From positions 1-64,000 of the forward strand of contig JAIXOL010000025.1 of the NCBI GenBank assembly GCA_027486845.1: DNA of 64,000 nucleotides, read 5' to 3'. The translations under genes were made by a program, and so were the position numbers. The DNA comes from Cytophagaceae bacterium (lineage in GTDB: Bacteria; Bacteroidota; Bacteroidia; Cytophagales; Spirosomataceae). Position 1 is the stretch's first letter; each line of letters opens with the position of its first letter. The notes below the pieces were generated by a model. It made no database searches. It was not told the DNA's origin and worked only from the letters and a program-made list of their open reading frames with translations. Of this stretch, positions 26,686 through 35,551 are shown piece after piece.

Positions 26686-28119
26686 ATGAAAAAGCTACTA
26701 TTTTATATATTGCCATTTTTATCGGTTGCTTTATTTGGTCAGCAAAAAGTTTATCGTCCAGAAAAATTTGAACAGGATATTATGAATGTCAAACGTATAA
26801 GAGATGTTTATAAACCTTATTCCGTTGTTCAATTAAAAGATGGCAAAGAAGAGGCGAAGGATTTTGAGATTGAAACTAAGAAAGTTATTTATGATTTTAA
26901 TCAATTTGCACGAAGTAAAAATGTAAAATTTGAAGACTTTGCCTTTCGACCTTACCGCTTTATTCCAATTCAAATATTGGTACAGCCCGATGGAAGCATA
27001 GATTATTTTATTTATGGATTTCAATTTGGACTTTATGGAGGAGGAATGAGAATGGCGAATGATAGCCTTAATGCAGAAGAACAAAAGATATTTGTGAGTA
27101 TTGCCGATGAATTTTGTAAGAATCACAAATTACCTGCAAACGAATATAATAAAAAATACAGCGTCAATTTTAATATTTCGCTCGGAAAAGAACCTCGAAA
27201 ACTAAGCAAAAAAGGCATTTCTACCTTAGAGTTGGCTCAAAATTGCGACCAACCCGATACCGTTAAAAACTTGATTTTAAACAAACTACATCTTGAAACA
27301 TTTCCAATTATAATCTATAGATTCAAGAATTTGGAAAAGTTAGATTTGTCTGGTAATTATATTCAGCAAATACCGCAAGAAATATGGAGTTTGAAAAAAT
27401 TAAAATTTTTGAGCTTGAGTGAAAATAGGATTGACTATTCAAGTTTTAAATTCAAAAGAAATAAGCATCTTAAAGACTTAAATCTTCAATATACTGAAAT
27501 GGCAAAAATGCCAAAATCATTGAAAAAGAATAGACGTTTAGAAATCTTATTTGTTGGTAACAACCCAATAAAATTTGTAAAGAATGATTTTAAGCGAATG
27601 ACAAATCTGAAAGCCCTTAATTTATACAATGTCCGAACTTCAATACTTCCAAAATCAATCGGAAAGTTAAAAAACTTAGAAGAACTCGACCTTTATCACA
27701 ACAATTTACAGTTTTTACCTAAAGAAGTTTGTAAATTACCTAAACTAAAAACGTTGGCGGTTGCCAATAATCAACTTTGGAATTTACCCGAAGAAATCAG
27801 TAAAATGCCCAATCTTCAAACGCTTTATGCACATCATAATCGTTTGAATACTTTGCCTAATTTACCTAATCTTAAACTTTTGGATATTGGTTATAATCTC
27901 TTCAAAGTTTTCCCAAAGCAAGTTTATCAATTGAAAGATTTAGAAGAATTTGATATTACTCATAATGATATTATTGAAATTCCTGAAGGTTTAATAGCTC
28001 TCAATAAACTCCAAAAAATCTATATCCGAGGTAATGAGTTTAATAAAACTGAAATTCCAAATGTAAAATTAACCAAGCTCACTGAAAGTTTAGAAAAACG
28101 TCAAGTGTTGGTTAGATAG
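26686..28119 (+). CDS. Secreted leucine-rich repeat protein
   Basis: A 477-residue exported protein with a Sec signal peptide (KKLLFYILPFLSVALFGQ). Residues 20-190 form an N-terminal region of unknown fold. About ten leucine-rich repeats of roughly 23 residues fill 205-465, with units such as LEKLDLSGNYIQQIPQEIWSL and LEELDLYHNNLQFLPKEVCKL. The form is the bacterial ROCO/SDS22-like type. There is no lipobox, transmembrane helix or type IX sorting domain, so it probably stays periplasmic or is released. Leucine-rich repeats usually bind proteins. It is followed after 70 nt by the MerR-type gene. Confidence 0.85.
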   Translation: MKKLLFYILPFLSVALFGQQKVYRPEKFEQDIMNVKRIRDVYKPYSVVQLKDGKEEAKDFEIETKKVIYDFNQFARSKNVKFEDFAFRPYRFIPIQILVQPDGSIDYFIYGFQFGLYGGGMRMANDSLNAEEQKIFVSIADEFCKNHKLPANEYNKKYSVNFNISLGKEPRKLSKKGISTLELAQNCDQPDTVKNLILNKLHLETFPIIIYRFKNLEKLDLSGNYIQQIPQEIWSLKKLKFLSLSENRIDYSSFKFKRNKHLKDLNLQYTEMAKMPKSLKKNRRLEILFVGNNPIKFVKNDFKRMTNLKALNLYNVRTSILPKSIGKLKNLEELDLYHNNLQFLPKEVCKLPKLKTLAVANNQLWNLPEEISKMPNLQTLYAHHNRLNTLPNLPNLKLLDIGYNLFKVFPKQVYQLKDLEEFDITHNDIIEIPEGLIALNKLQKIYIRGNEFNKTEIPNVKLTKLTESLEKRQVLVR

Positions 28120-28189
28120 ATATAAAATATAGTTTTTTGGTAAAAAAAGTTTAGTTTTGGGCATTGAAACATTATTTTGCTAATCTCCG

Positions 28190-28498
28190 ATGACTAAACT
28201 TTATTATAGCACTTCAGAAGTTGCCGAAATGTTGGATGTGAATATCTCAAGAATTAGATTTTACGAAAAAAAATTTAATCTCAGATTTAAACGAAATGGG
28301 CAAGATCGCCAAATTACGGAGAAAGATATTGAGATTTTGAGAAATATTATCGTAAACGCCGATAAGGGTGGATTAACGTTGAAGGGCGTAAAACGCAAAA
28401 TCAGTAATAAAAGCGACGAAAACAAAACCAAAAATGCCCTAAAAGCTAGATTATTAACTATTAGGGCATTTTTAGTTGAAACTCTAAAAGAGGTTTGA
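28190..28498 (+). CDS. MerR family transcriptional regulator
   Basis: A small regulator of 102 residues. The winged helix-turn-helix is recognisable from YSTSEVAEMLDVNISRIRFYEKKF through ITEKDIEILRNIIVNADKGGLTLKGVKRKI. The Arg-Phe-Tyr-Glu motif is the usual MerR signature. After residue 75 there is only a short helix, so no effector domain is present; such short forms in Bacteroidota are of unknown signal. The last 70 nt of the gene contain an intrinsic terminator (28430-28473), and the gene ends one base from the end of the convergent FadL-like gene. Confidence 0.88.
   Translation: MTKLYYSTSEVAEMLDVNISRIRFYEKKFNLRFKRNGQDRQITEKDIEILRNIIVNADKGGLTLKGVKRKISNKSDENKTKNALKARLLTIRAFLVETLKEV
28430..28473. 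terminator. Terminator inside the merR coding region
   Basis: AAAAATGCCCTAA (28430-28442) and TTAGGGCATTTTT (28461-28473) are a perfect 13-bp stem with A and T runs at the two ends. An inner TAG/CTA pairing shortens the loop. It encodes codons about 81-95 of merR and can act in both directions, serving the minus-strand gene that ends at 28500. Confidence 0.8.
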
Positions 28499-28499
28499 A

Positions 28500-30041
28500 T
28501 TAGAAGAATGTACCTACCGAAATCACAAAACTCTTTTGGTTATTCGTAATATTTGCTGATGCATAATTGGCTGTATTTGCTAATTCATAAGGTGTAAACG
28601 CAGTTTTAAATGTATTGAACACACCCGCTAAATCTACAAAAAATTTGGCCGAACGATAACCAACACCACCACTAAAAATCATTTGTGAACGATTGAGATT
28701 GTCTATTTTTTGTTTATACGGGTCAGGCATATATTTTGCACCGAGCCGCAATCTAATATTATCAATACGATATTCAGCACCTGCTTTTAAGTTTACGGCA
28801 TCTTTATATGTGTTTTTTATTCTATTGTCTTCTTTTGTAACTTTATCAAAGCCCGTTATATAACCATTGTTATCATAACTTGCATATTTAATACTCATTC
28901 CTGTATATGCCACGTATTCTGCATCAGCTGTAATGAATCCTTTTTTTTCGGGAAGAAAGAATGTAGCACCACCACTTGCTTTGAGTGGAGTTGTAATTTT
29001 ATATGAAAATTCATTCTCACGGGTTCTTACCTCCGAATAGTCAGGTTTAAAGAATGTAGTTTTAATAGAAATACTCGAATTAAAAACCTCATTTACAGTG
29101 ATCCAAGATGGAGAGGTTATATTTGCACCTAAGCTTATGTTATCAGAGACCCTGAAAATTCCACCAACACCTAAATGAATTCCACTACCATTTGAGGTCA
29201 AATCTTCTCTATAATCAAAGCCATTAAAGACTTTCCCTTTCGGAAACTGCTCTGAATAATTATTTAAGTTCTCGTAGTTGAGTCTCACAAAACCCAAGTT
29301 AAAGCCTATATAAGTTTTATCATCATAGTTTACACCATAAGCCAAATTCCACTGACTTTGATTGCCTGTACTTGAATTATTTCCAGTTTGATTGACTGGC
29401 AAACTTGTCTCTGCTGTTGTGTATTTAGTATCGTTTTTACTATCAGGATCAATCATATAAGTCCAATAATACATTCCTTCTGGATAATAGGCAGTTGCAG
29501 TATTTTTATCAAATTCATCATCGAGTGTTTTGGCACTTACATTTAAAGAGTTTGCTTTTTCAGTGAAATAGTTACCCATCGAACTTCTATTATTTTGCCC
29601 AGCATAGTTAAAATTAGTTAATAAATTCACTTGTTTTGAATAGGTTACTGCAAAACTTGAACGTTTTTTACGCGTTCCGCTTCCGCCACTATTCATTACA
29701 AGTCCTAATTGACCAATATTTGCATTGGAAGTATTGGCCTTGCTTGTAGAACCTGCATAAAGCGAGGAAGCATTGATTGAATTGAAAATAGGAGTGATGC
29801 TCAACTCCGAACGATTATAAAATCCCAAACCAGCAGGGTTTGACGAAGCATTTCCTGCATCTGCTCCCAATGCTGTATAACTTCCACCCATACCTTGCAT
29901 TCGAGCTGAACCAATTACTTTAGATTGTGAATATCTAAAAGCATCTTCTCCATAAAAGTGACCTCCTAGAGTTAGTTGTGCTTGTGCTTCTATTCCTCCC
30001 AAAATCAAAGCAGAGGCTATAAAAATTCGTGTAAGTTTCAT
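28500..30041 (-). CDS. Outer membrane protein transport protein, OmpP1/FadL-like
   Basis: A 513-residue outer membrane protein with a signal peptide ending near AQAQ (residue 21). The N-terminal GSARMQGMGGSYTALGADAGNASSNPAGLGF block is typical of the FadL/OmpP1 family, and the rest shows the alternating pattern of a 14-strand beta-barrel, ending with Phe (SVGTFF), as barrel proteins do. Family members take up hydrophobic compounds such as long-chain fatty acids. The start is the ATG at 30041; the frame above it begins with a TTG. It is convergent with merR and shares its embedded terminator. Confidence 0.85.
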   Translation of the reverse strand: MKLTRIFIASALILGGIEAQAQLTLGGHFYGEDAFRYSQSKVIGSARMQGMGGSYTALGADAGNASSNPAGLGFYNRSELSITPIFNSINASSLYAGSTSKANTSNANIGQLGLVMNSGGSGTRKKRSSFAVTYSKQVNLLTNFNYAGQNNRSSMGNYFTEKANSLNVSAKTLDDEFDKNTATAYYPEGMYYWTYMIDPDSKNDTKYTTAETSLPVNQTGNNSSTGNQSQWNLAYGVNYDDKTYIGFNLGFVRLNYENLNNYSEQFPKGKVFNGFDYREDLTSNGSGIHLGVGGIFRVSDNISLGANITSPSWITVNEVFNSSISIKTTFFKPDYSEVRTRENEFSYKITTPLKASGGATFFLPEKKGFITADAEYVAYTGMSIKYASYDNNGYITGFDKVTKEDNRIKNTYKDAVNLKAGAEYRIDNIRLRLGAKYMPDPYKQKIDNLNRSQMIFSGGVGYRSAKFFVDLAGVFNTFKTAFTPYELANTANYASANITNNQKSFVISVGTFF

Positions 30042-30142
30042 TGTAGTAATACTGAAGTTTGAAGAAAAAAAAACCAGATTTTTAATCTTTAGTACAATTA
30101 CTTCATAGAAAAGGTAATGTTTATTTAGGTTAGTTTTAATAG

Positions 30143-30178
30143 AAAACCTCGCCAAACGCTATGATTCAGCGAGGTTCT
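30143..30178 (-). terminator. Terminator of the Ser/Gly-rich lipoprotein gene
   Basis: AACCTCGC (30145-30152) pairs with GCGAGGTT (30169-30176); an alternative inner CGCT/AGCG pairing is possible. On the minus strand it is followed by TTTTCTATT. Confidence 0.65.
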
Positions 30179-30230
30179 CGAATGGATTCTTGAAATATCT
30201 CAATAATGAGTCTGAACAAACCTAAATCAA

Positions 30231-31580
30231 TTATCTTGGCCCACGGCTACTTCCACTGCTAGCACCACTTCCGCTACTACTTGAGCCAATGCTACTACCA
30301 ACTGAAGAGCTTGAGCTACTGCTTCCGCTATTGCTCCAGCTAGATGATTGTGATGATGAGCCTCTTGAATAGCTTGAGTTCGAAGAGTTGCCACTTCCAC
30401 TTGACCAACCACTTTCGGATGAACGACTTGTTCCCGAAGGACGTGAATAATTGTATCCACCAGATGAATTGCTATTTGTGCTACTATTACCCGAATTTGA
30501 ATATGTACCACCTTCTGTGCTACCATTTCTACGAGGACGAGCGTAGTAAGTATCATTTGAGGTACTTGAACTATTGGTGCTTCCACCAAAGCTGCGTGAG
30601 TTACCTCTATTATATTCATTACTTGCCGAACTTCCATTCCATGATGAGTTACTGTTGCCTCTTCTTGAAGCAGCATCCGTACTACCAGTACGACCGTTTG
30701 ATGAGCCATAACGACCGCCAACAGTGTTTCCATCGTTGTTTACAGATGAATTTGTAAATCCTCGATTATATGTGCTTGAACCACTTCCGCCATCACGAGG
30801 GCCATAAGTACGTACACGACTATTGTCTTTATTTACACCATTCATGCCCGAAGTTATATTTCCGTAATAGTTATTTACAAAAATATTATTTCCAAATCCT
30901 CTATCATAGAATGCGTAAGAGTTAAATCCGTAAGGATTGTACCATGAATTGCCGAAGCCACCCCAAGAATTAAATCCTCCCCAGAATGGGTCAAAGCGAT
31001 TGAATCCGTAACTGCCCCAAGAGTTAAAGCCACCTAAAAACGGGTCGTTGAAACGATTGAATCCACCGCCAAATCCACCACCCCAAAAAGGGTCATATAG
31101 ACGATTGAATCCTCCAAAACCAAGGCTCATACCGAATCCATTTCCAAATCCACTACCATAACCTCCGAAGCCATTTCCATAATTAAAACGATTGAATGGA
31201 CTTGCCCAGCCAACAGGCTGACTCCAAGCATAGTCGTTCCAACCTGATTGATAGCCCTTGGCAAATCCAGAATTGTAGCCAGTACCGCCATTGTTAGTAC
31301 GATTTACATTACGAGAATTTAAATAATTCTCATTATAGTATTCGTCAGTCCCAGTAGCATTTTCTTGGTCTTGAATCTGTGGCTCTTCTGGTTGATAACG
31401 TTGATTTTCGACGTATTCAGGTGTTTGTCGTGGTGAATAGGCTATTTGTGGAGCATCTTTCGATGAGCCATAAATATCGTCATATTCACCCTGGGTAGTG
31501 AGTTGCTTAGTTGAAGTACATCCCCATGCACTTAAAAGAACTGCTACCGATAGATATTTTATTGATTTGAAAGTGTTCAT
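30231..31580 (-). CDS. Low-complexity Ser/Gly/Asn-rich lipoprotein
   Basis: A 449-residue predicted lipoprotein: the signal peptide ends in the lipobox LSAWGC, with Cys21 as the acylation site. Residues 85-245 are rich in Gly, Phe, Asn and Trp, with repeated units such as GGGFGGGFNRFNDPF and FNSWGSYGFNRFDPF. Residues 260-449 are dominated by Ser, Gly and Asn, with long Ser runs at the end. No catalytic motif is visible. Such proteins are found in Bacteroidota as surface or adhesive lipoproteins, but no function is proven. The composition, not the family, is what can be stated. Confidence 0.75.
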   Translation of the reverse strand: MNTFKSIKYLSVAVLLSAWGCTSTKQLTTQGEYDDIYGSSKDAPQIAYSPRQTPEYVENQRYQPEEPQIQDQENATGTDEYYNENYLNSRNVNRTNNGGTGYNSGFAKGYQSGWNDYAWSQPVGWASPFNRFNYGNGFGGYGSGFGNGFGMSLGFGGFNRLYDPFWGGGFGGGFNRFNDPFLGGFNSWGSYGFNRFDPFWGGFNSWGGFGNSWYNPYGFNSYAFYDRGFGNNIFVNNYYGNITSGMNGVNKDNSRVRTYGPRDGGSGSSTYNRGFTNSSVNNDGNTVGGRYGSSNGRTGSTDAASRRGNSNSSWNGSSASNEYNRGNSRSFGGSTNSSSTSNDTYYARPRRNGSTEGGTYSNSGNSSTNSNSSGGYNYSRPSGTSRSSESGWSSGSGNSSNSSYSRGSSSQSSSWSNSGSSSSSSSVGSSIGSSSSGSGASSGSSRGPR

Positions 31581-31980
31581 TTTACTGTTATTTAAGTATG
31601 GGCTTTAAACATTTCTATGTATATGATGCGACAGTGTAGGAAATGGTTGTATTTTATTTAAAATATTTTTTCATTTCCTAGAAATTTAACTTATTAAAAC
31701 AATTGTTATTTAAACAAACAAATATTGAATAGTAACATTATTTTACAAACTTAATATAAAAACCTATCTTTGCAATCGGTTTGGACATTAATATCTTATT
31801 ATAATTTTACTTAAACCGAGTATGAATTGGGTTTTTCTTATACTTAAACGAAAAAATCTTATCAAAAATTCAATTTTATTAAAATAACTTATTGAAAATA
31901 TAAAGGTGGTATTGAATATGTTTTTCAATTTGTTCAAACTCATTTATAATTTTTAATTCTACATTCTTTATTGAAAAAAC
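31581..31980 (+). promoter_or_regulatory. proS upstream region with promoter candidate
   Basis: A 400-nt gap without a gene. TATCTTTG at 31765-31772 fits the Bacteroidota -7 box, though no good TTTG lies at -33. The resulting leader of about 200 nt has an inverted repeat TCGGTTT/AAACCGA near 31775-31821 with a long loop. Nothing recognisable as a known riboswitch was seen. Confidence 0.45.
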
Positions 31981-33456
31981 ATGATTAAAGGACTTCCAAA
32001 ACGTAGTGAAAACTACTCGGAGTGGTACAACGAACTGGTAAAACGGGCAGATTTAGCCGAAAATTCTGCTGTACGAGGTTGTATGGTAATCAAGCCTTAT
32101 GGGTATTCTATATGGGAAAAAATGCAACGTGCATTGGATGATATGTTTAAAGAAACAGGACATACCAATGCTTACTTTCCGCTTTTTGTGCCAAAAAGTT
32201 TATTTGAAGCGGAAGAAAAAAATGCAGAAGGTTTTGCCAAAGAGTGTGCAGTGGTCACGCACTATCGTTTGAAATCAGATCCAAATAATCCTGGAAAACT
32301 AATAGTTGACTCCGAAGCTAAATTAGAAGAAGAACTAATCGTTCGTCCAACAAGTGAAGCCATTATTTGGAATACATATAAAAATTGGGTTCAGTCACAT
32401 CGTGATTTGCCAATTTTGATAAATCAATGGGCAAACGTTGTTCGCTGGGAAATGCGTACACGTATGTTTTTGCGTACGGCTGAGTTTTTATGGCAAGAAG
32501 GCCATACAGCTCATGCTACCGAAAAAGAAGCAATGAACGAAACAAAACAAATGTTGGATGTTTATGCCACTTTTGTTGAAGAATGGATGTCAGTGCCAGT
32601 AATTAAAGGTTTTAAATCTGCAAATGAACGTTTTGCTGGTGCGGAAGAAACATTGTGTATCGAAGCGATGATGCAAGATGGAAAAGCTTTACAAGCAGGA
32701 ACATCGCACTTTTTGGGTCAGAATTTTGCAAAAGCGTTTGATGTGAAATTTCAAAATAAAGAAGGTAAACTCGAACACGTTTGGGGAACTTCTTGGGGCG
32801 TAAGTACGCGTTTGATGGGAGCATTGATTATGGCTCATTCTGATGATTTAGGCTTAGTACTTCCACCCAAATTAGCTCCATATCAAGTTGTTATTGTTCC
32901 GATTCCAAATAAAGAATTAGAGCCAGATGCATTCAAGATTGCATTAAAGCCTATAATTGATGAGTTGAAATCTTATGGTGTTTCTGTCAAATATGATGAT
33001 AACGAAAATTATAAGCCAGGCTGGAAGTTTGCCGAATATGAACTAAAAGGAGTTCCAATTAGAATGGCAATTGGTATGAGAGATTTACAGGCTGGGCAGA
33101 TTGAAGTTGCTCGCCGTGATACACTCACCAAAGAAACTCGCCCATTGGAAGGTGTTGCAAGTTATGTTAGAGATTTACTGGACGAAATTCAATCGGCTAT
33201 TTATCAGAAAGCGTTTAAATTCCGTCAGGAAAATATGTTTAAAATTGATACTTGGGCAGAATTTGAAGAGCAAATTGAAAAAGGTGGGTTTTTACTTTGT
33301 CACTGGGATGGAACTTCGGAAACGGAAGAGAAAATCAAGGATTTGACGAAGGCAACTATCCGTTGTATTCCTTTGGATGGAGTAGAAGAAGAAGGGAAAT
33401 GTATTCTTACAGGAAATTATTCAAATAAGCGTGTGGTTTTTGCTAGAGCATACTAA
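31981..33456 (+). CDS. proS: Prolyl-tRNA synthetase, eukaryote/archaeon-like type
   Basis: A 491-residue class II synthetase that charges tRNA-Pro. It begins with [19 protein letters not shown] and has motif 2 ([25 protein letters not shown]) and motif 3 ([21 protein letters not shown]). There is no editing insertion between motifs 2 and 3, and a C-terminal zinc-binding-like domain ends the protein with Tyr (VVFARAY). This is the ProS type 3 form, found in eukaryotes, archaea and many Bacteroidota rather than in E. coli. The gene is followed by an FKBP gene on the same strand. Confidence 0.96.
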   Translation: MIKGLPKRSENYSEWYNELVKRADLAENSAVRGCMVIKPYGYSIWEKMQRALDDMFKETGHTNAYFPLFVPKSLFEAEEKNAEGFAKECAVVTHYRLKSDPNNPGKLIVDSEAKLEEELIVRPTSEAIIWNTYKNWVQSHRDLPILINQWANVVRWEMRTRMFLRTAEFLWQEGHTAHATEKEAMNETKQMLDVYATFVEEWMSVPVIKGFKSANERFAGAEETLCIEAMMQDGKALQAGTSHFLGQNFAKAFDVKFQNKEGKLEHVWGTSWGVSTRLMGALIMAHSDDLGLVLPPKLAPYQVVIVPIPNKELEPDAFKIALKPIIDELKSYGVSVKYDDNENYKPGWKFAEYELKGVPIRMAIGMRDLQAGQIEVARRDTLTKETRPLEGVASYVRDLLDEIQSAIYQKAFKFRQENMFKIDTWAEFEEQIEKGGFLLCHWDGTSETEEKIKDLTKATIRCIPLDGVEEEGKCILTGNYSNKRVVFARAY

Positions 33457-33468
33457 AAAAGTTCTGAC

Positions 33469-33490
33469 GGGGTCGCCCCTGTAGTTCTGA
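33469..33490. repeat. Small GC hairpin with flanking direct repeats
   Basis: GGGG-TCG-CCCC at 33469-33479 stands in AT-rich DNA 12 nt after the proS stop. The octamer AGTTCTGA occurs before it (33460-33467) and after it (33483-33490). It may be a REP-like unit; copy number is not known. Confidence 0.35.
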
Positions 33491-33597
33491 ATGATGAGTT
33501 CTAAGTTTTGCTCAAATTTAGCATTCAATTAAGAACTATAAAAGCTGAGTGTTTACATCTCATAATTCATAATTTATACTTATATTTATCTAAAATA

Positions 33598-34017
33598 ATG
33601 GTAAAATCAGGCGATAATGTAGCGGTACATTATAAAGGAACGCTAACCGATGGTACGGTGTTCGATAGTTCGGAAGGGCGTGAGCCTTTAGAGTTTCAAG
33701 TTGGTAGTGGAATGGTTATTGCGGGATTCGATTCTGGCGTAACTGGGATGGCTATTGGTGAGAAAAAAACGGTACATATTCCAGTTGACGAGGCATATGG
33801 CCCTGCAAGTGAAGAAATGATTTTTACCTTTAATCGTTTGGATATTCCAGATGATATTCCACTCGAAGTTGGTGGAACCTTGAATATGCATAATGGCCAG
33901 CAATCAGTGCCTGTAATTGTGCGTGAAGTTTCGGCTACAAATGTAATACTTGATGGAAATCATCCATTGGCAGGACAAGATTTGATTTTTGAAATCGAAA
34001 TGGTTTCAATTAGTTAA
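33598..34017 (+). CDS. FKBP-type peptidyl-prolyl isomerase, SlyD-like
   Basis: A 139-residue isomerase. The FKBP core VAVHYKGTLTDGTVFDSSEGREPLEF leads into an inserted-in-flap domain (about residues 70-120), as in SlyD, and the protein closes with HPLAGQDLIFEIEMV. It lacks the metal-binding His/Cys tail of E. coli SlyD. The ATG at 33598 is chosen over an upstream in-frame codon at 33508, which would add 30 residues unlike the family. The role is probably protein folding in the cytoplasm. It may be cotranscribed with proS. Confidence 0.9.
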   Translation: MVKSGDNVAVHYKGTLTDGTVFDSSEGREPLEFQVGSGMVIAGFDSGVTGMAIGEKKTVHIPVDEAYGPASEEMIFTFNRLDIPDDIPLEVGGTLNMHNGQQSVPVIVREVSATNVILDGNHPLAGQDLIFEIEMVSIS

Positions 34018-34338
34018 TTGCACAGATTAGTTTTGACGAAATCTCGCATAAACACGATTACTGAGCAAAATACAAATGGCTATCTAAAAAAAATCATTCG
34101 AAAATATAAACATGAAAGTTTTTGGCTGAACATAAATAGTTTAAGTCTATAAACATCCTTCTCCTCGCAGGCGAGGGAGATTTATAGACTTTCTCATTTA
34201 AAAAAGAAAGGAACGCCGATTATATTGAGATAAGAAATCTATCACTCGGTGCTTTTGATGAATATTATTTGTCTATTTTTTCATTATAAATACAGCTTCT
34301 TTTGTTTTAAGAAAAATTTTTTTCAAAAATAGGTTAAT
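34018..34338. other. Gene-free region with a long inverted repeat
   Basis: The main structure is an inverted repeat at 34144-34190: AGTCTATAAA and TTTATAGACT enclose a GC-rich inner hairpin CTCCTCGC/GCGAGGGAG. The inner part is far richer in GC than its surroundings and looks like a REP-type unit. T runs beyond it are short. It lies between the convergent FKBP and pdxA genes and might serve as terminator for either. Confidence 0.55.
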
Positions 34339-35415
34339 TTAGTCTTCCATACTTGCTTCTTTAAGTACGATGGTTTTCTTTTTCATTGAACCAGCTTCTA
34401 AAACTTCTAAATCCTTGCGATTCTTGGCAATATCAATGGCCATGTAAATGGCGTTCAACATTGAAGATTCGTCTGCAATGTTTTTTCCTGCAATATCGTA
34501 AGCTGTTCCATGATCCGGTGAAGTACGCACTTTTGGTAAGCCTGCAGTAAAGTTTACACCATTTTCAAAGGCAATCATTTTAAATGGCATTAAGCCTTGG
34601 TCGTGATACATTGCCAAAATCGCATCATAATTTTTCCAAGCTCCCGTTCCGAAGAATCCATCGGCAGGAAATGGTCCAAAAACCAAATTTCCTTTTTTCT
34701 TATATTCAACCAAAGCGGGTTGAATAATATCTTTTTCTTCCATCCCCAATAAACCATTTTCACCGGCATGTGGATTAAGCCCCAATACTGCAATTTTTGG
34801 TTTTTGTTTACCAAAATCACGAATCAAAGATGATTTTATTTGATCTAACTTGCTAATTATCAGTTCTTTATTAATATGTTTCTTTACTTGTTCTAGAGGA
34901 ACATGGGCGGTAGCTACACCAATTTTTAACTCTTCACTGACCATAAACATCAATTCTTTATTTACGCCAAAGGCATGAGCCAAAAACTCAGTGTGTCCTG
35001 GGAATTTGAAATCATCATTTTGTATGTTGTGTTTATTGATTGGAGCAGTCACTAAAGCATCTATTTTGCCTGATTTTAAATCTTCAACAGCTCTTTTTAA
35101 TGATTCAAATGCTAATTTACCTGCTTCGGGGCTAATTACACCAGGCTGAATATCCAAAGCTTGGTCGCTCATACAATTGATTACATTTACTTGCTTATGA
35201 TTTACTTGTTCGATTTTATGAATTGTAAAAAACTGCCAGTCTTTGAAGTCAAGCATTTGACGATAGCGATTGATTACTTTACCAGAGCCATAGATAACTG
35301 GTGTGCAAATTTTGTTTAGTCGATTGCCGCCAACTGCTTTTAGGATTACTTCAGGGCCAATACCATTGAAGTCTCCGATGCTTATGCCAATAATTGGTTT
35401 TTGAATTTCGCTCAC
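34339..35415 (-). CDS. pdxA: 4-hydroxythreonine-4-phosphate dehydrogenase PdxA
   Basis: An enzyme of about 358 residues in the DXP-dependent pyridoxal phosphate pathway; it oxidises 4-phosphohydroxy-L-threonine. The pattern starts with PIIGISIGDFNGIGPEVILKA; the metal site is formed by His residues in KFPGHTEFLA and AMYHDQGLMPFK, and TSPDHGTAYDIAGKNIADE closes the active site. No ATG lies in a suitable place: the frame starts with TTG at 35478 and a GTG at 35415 matches the usual N-terminus, so I use the GTG. It stands divergent from the dehydrogenase gene at 35552. Confidence 0.92.
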   Translation of the reverse strand: MSEIQKPIIGISIGDFNGIGPEVILKAVGGNRLNKICTPVIYGSGKVINRYRQMLDFKDWQFFTIHKIEQVNHKQVNVINCMSDQALDIQPGVISPEAGKLAFESLKRAVEDLKSGKIDALVTAPINKHNIQNDDFKFPGHTEFLAHAFGVNKELMFMVSEELKIGVATAHVPLEQVKKHINKELIISKLDQIKSSLIRDFGKQKPKIAVLGLNPHAGENGLLGMEEKDIIQPALVEYKKKGNLVFGPFPADGFFGTGAWKNYDAILAMYHDQGLMPFKMIAFENGVNFTAGLPKVRTSPDHGTAYDIAGKNIADESSMLNAIYMAIDIAKNRKDLEVLEAGSMKKKTIVLKEASMED

Positions 35416-35551
35416 TTTTCGATTGGATTTAAATGATTTTAGGATAAACGAGATTATTTTAAGTAAAAAATATTCCAAAAAGATGTGTATCCCGATGCTG
35501 AACTGTAATTTTGCTGCAAGTTACTGACAATCATATTATAAAAAAAGTACT

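Noticed and set aside
30227-30733. Minus-strand frame of 168 codons with Val/Ala/Gln/His-rich product
   Set aside because: It overlaps the Ser/Gly-rich lipoprotein in another frame. The lipoprotein has a proper signal peptide and lipobox, so this is a shadow.
31765-31980. A T-box or other riboswitch in the proS leader
   Set aside because: The leader is 200 nt long and has one weak inverted repeat, but no T-box sequence or antiterminator was found, and T-boxes are not expected in Bacteroidota.
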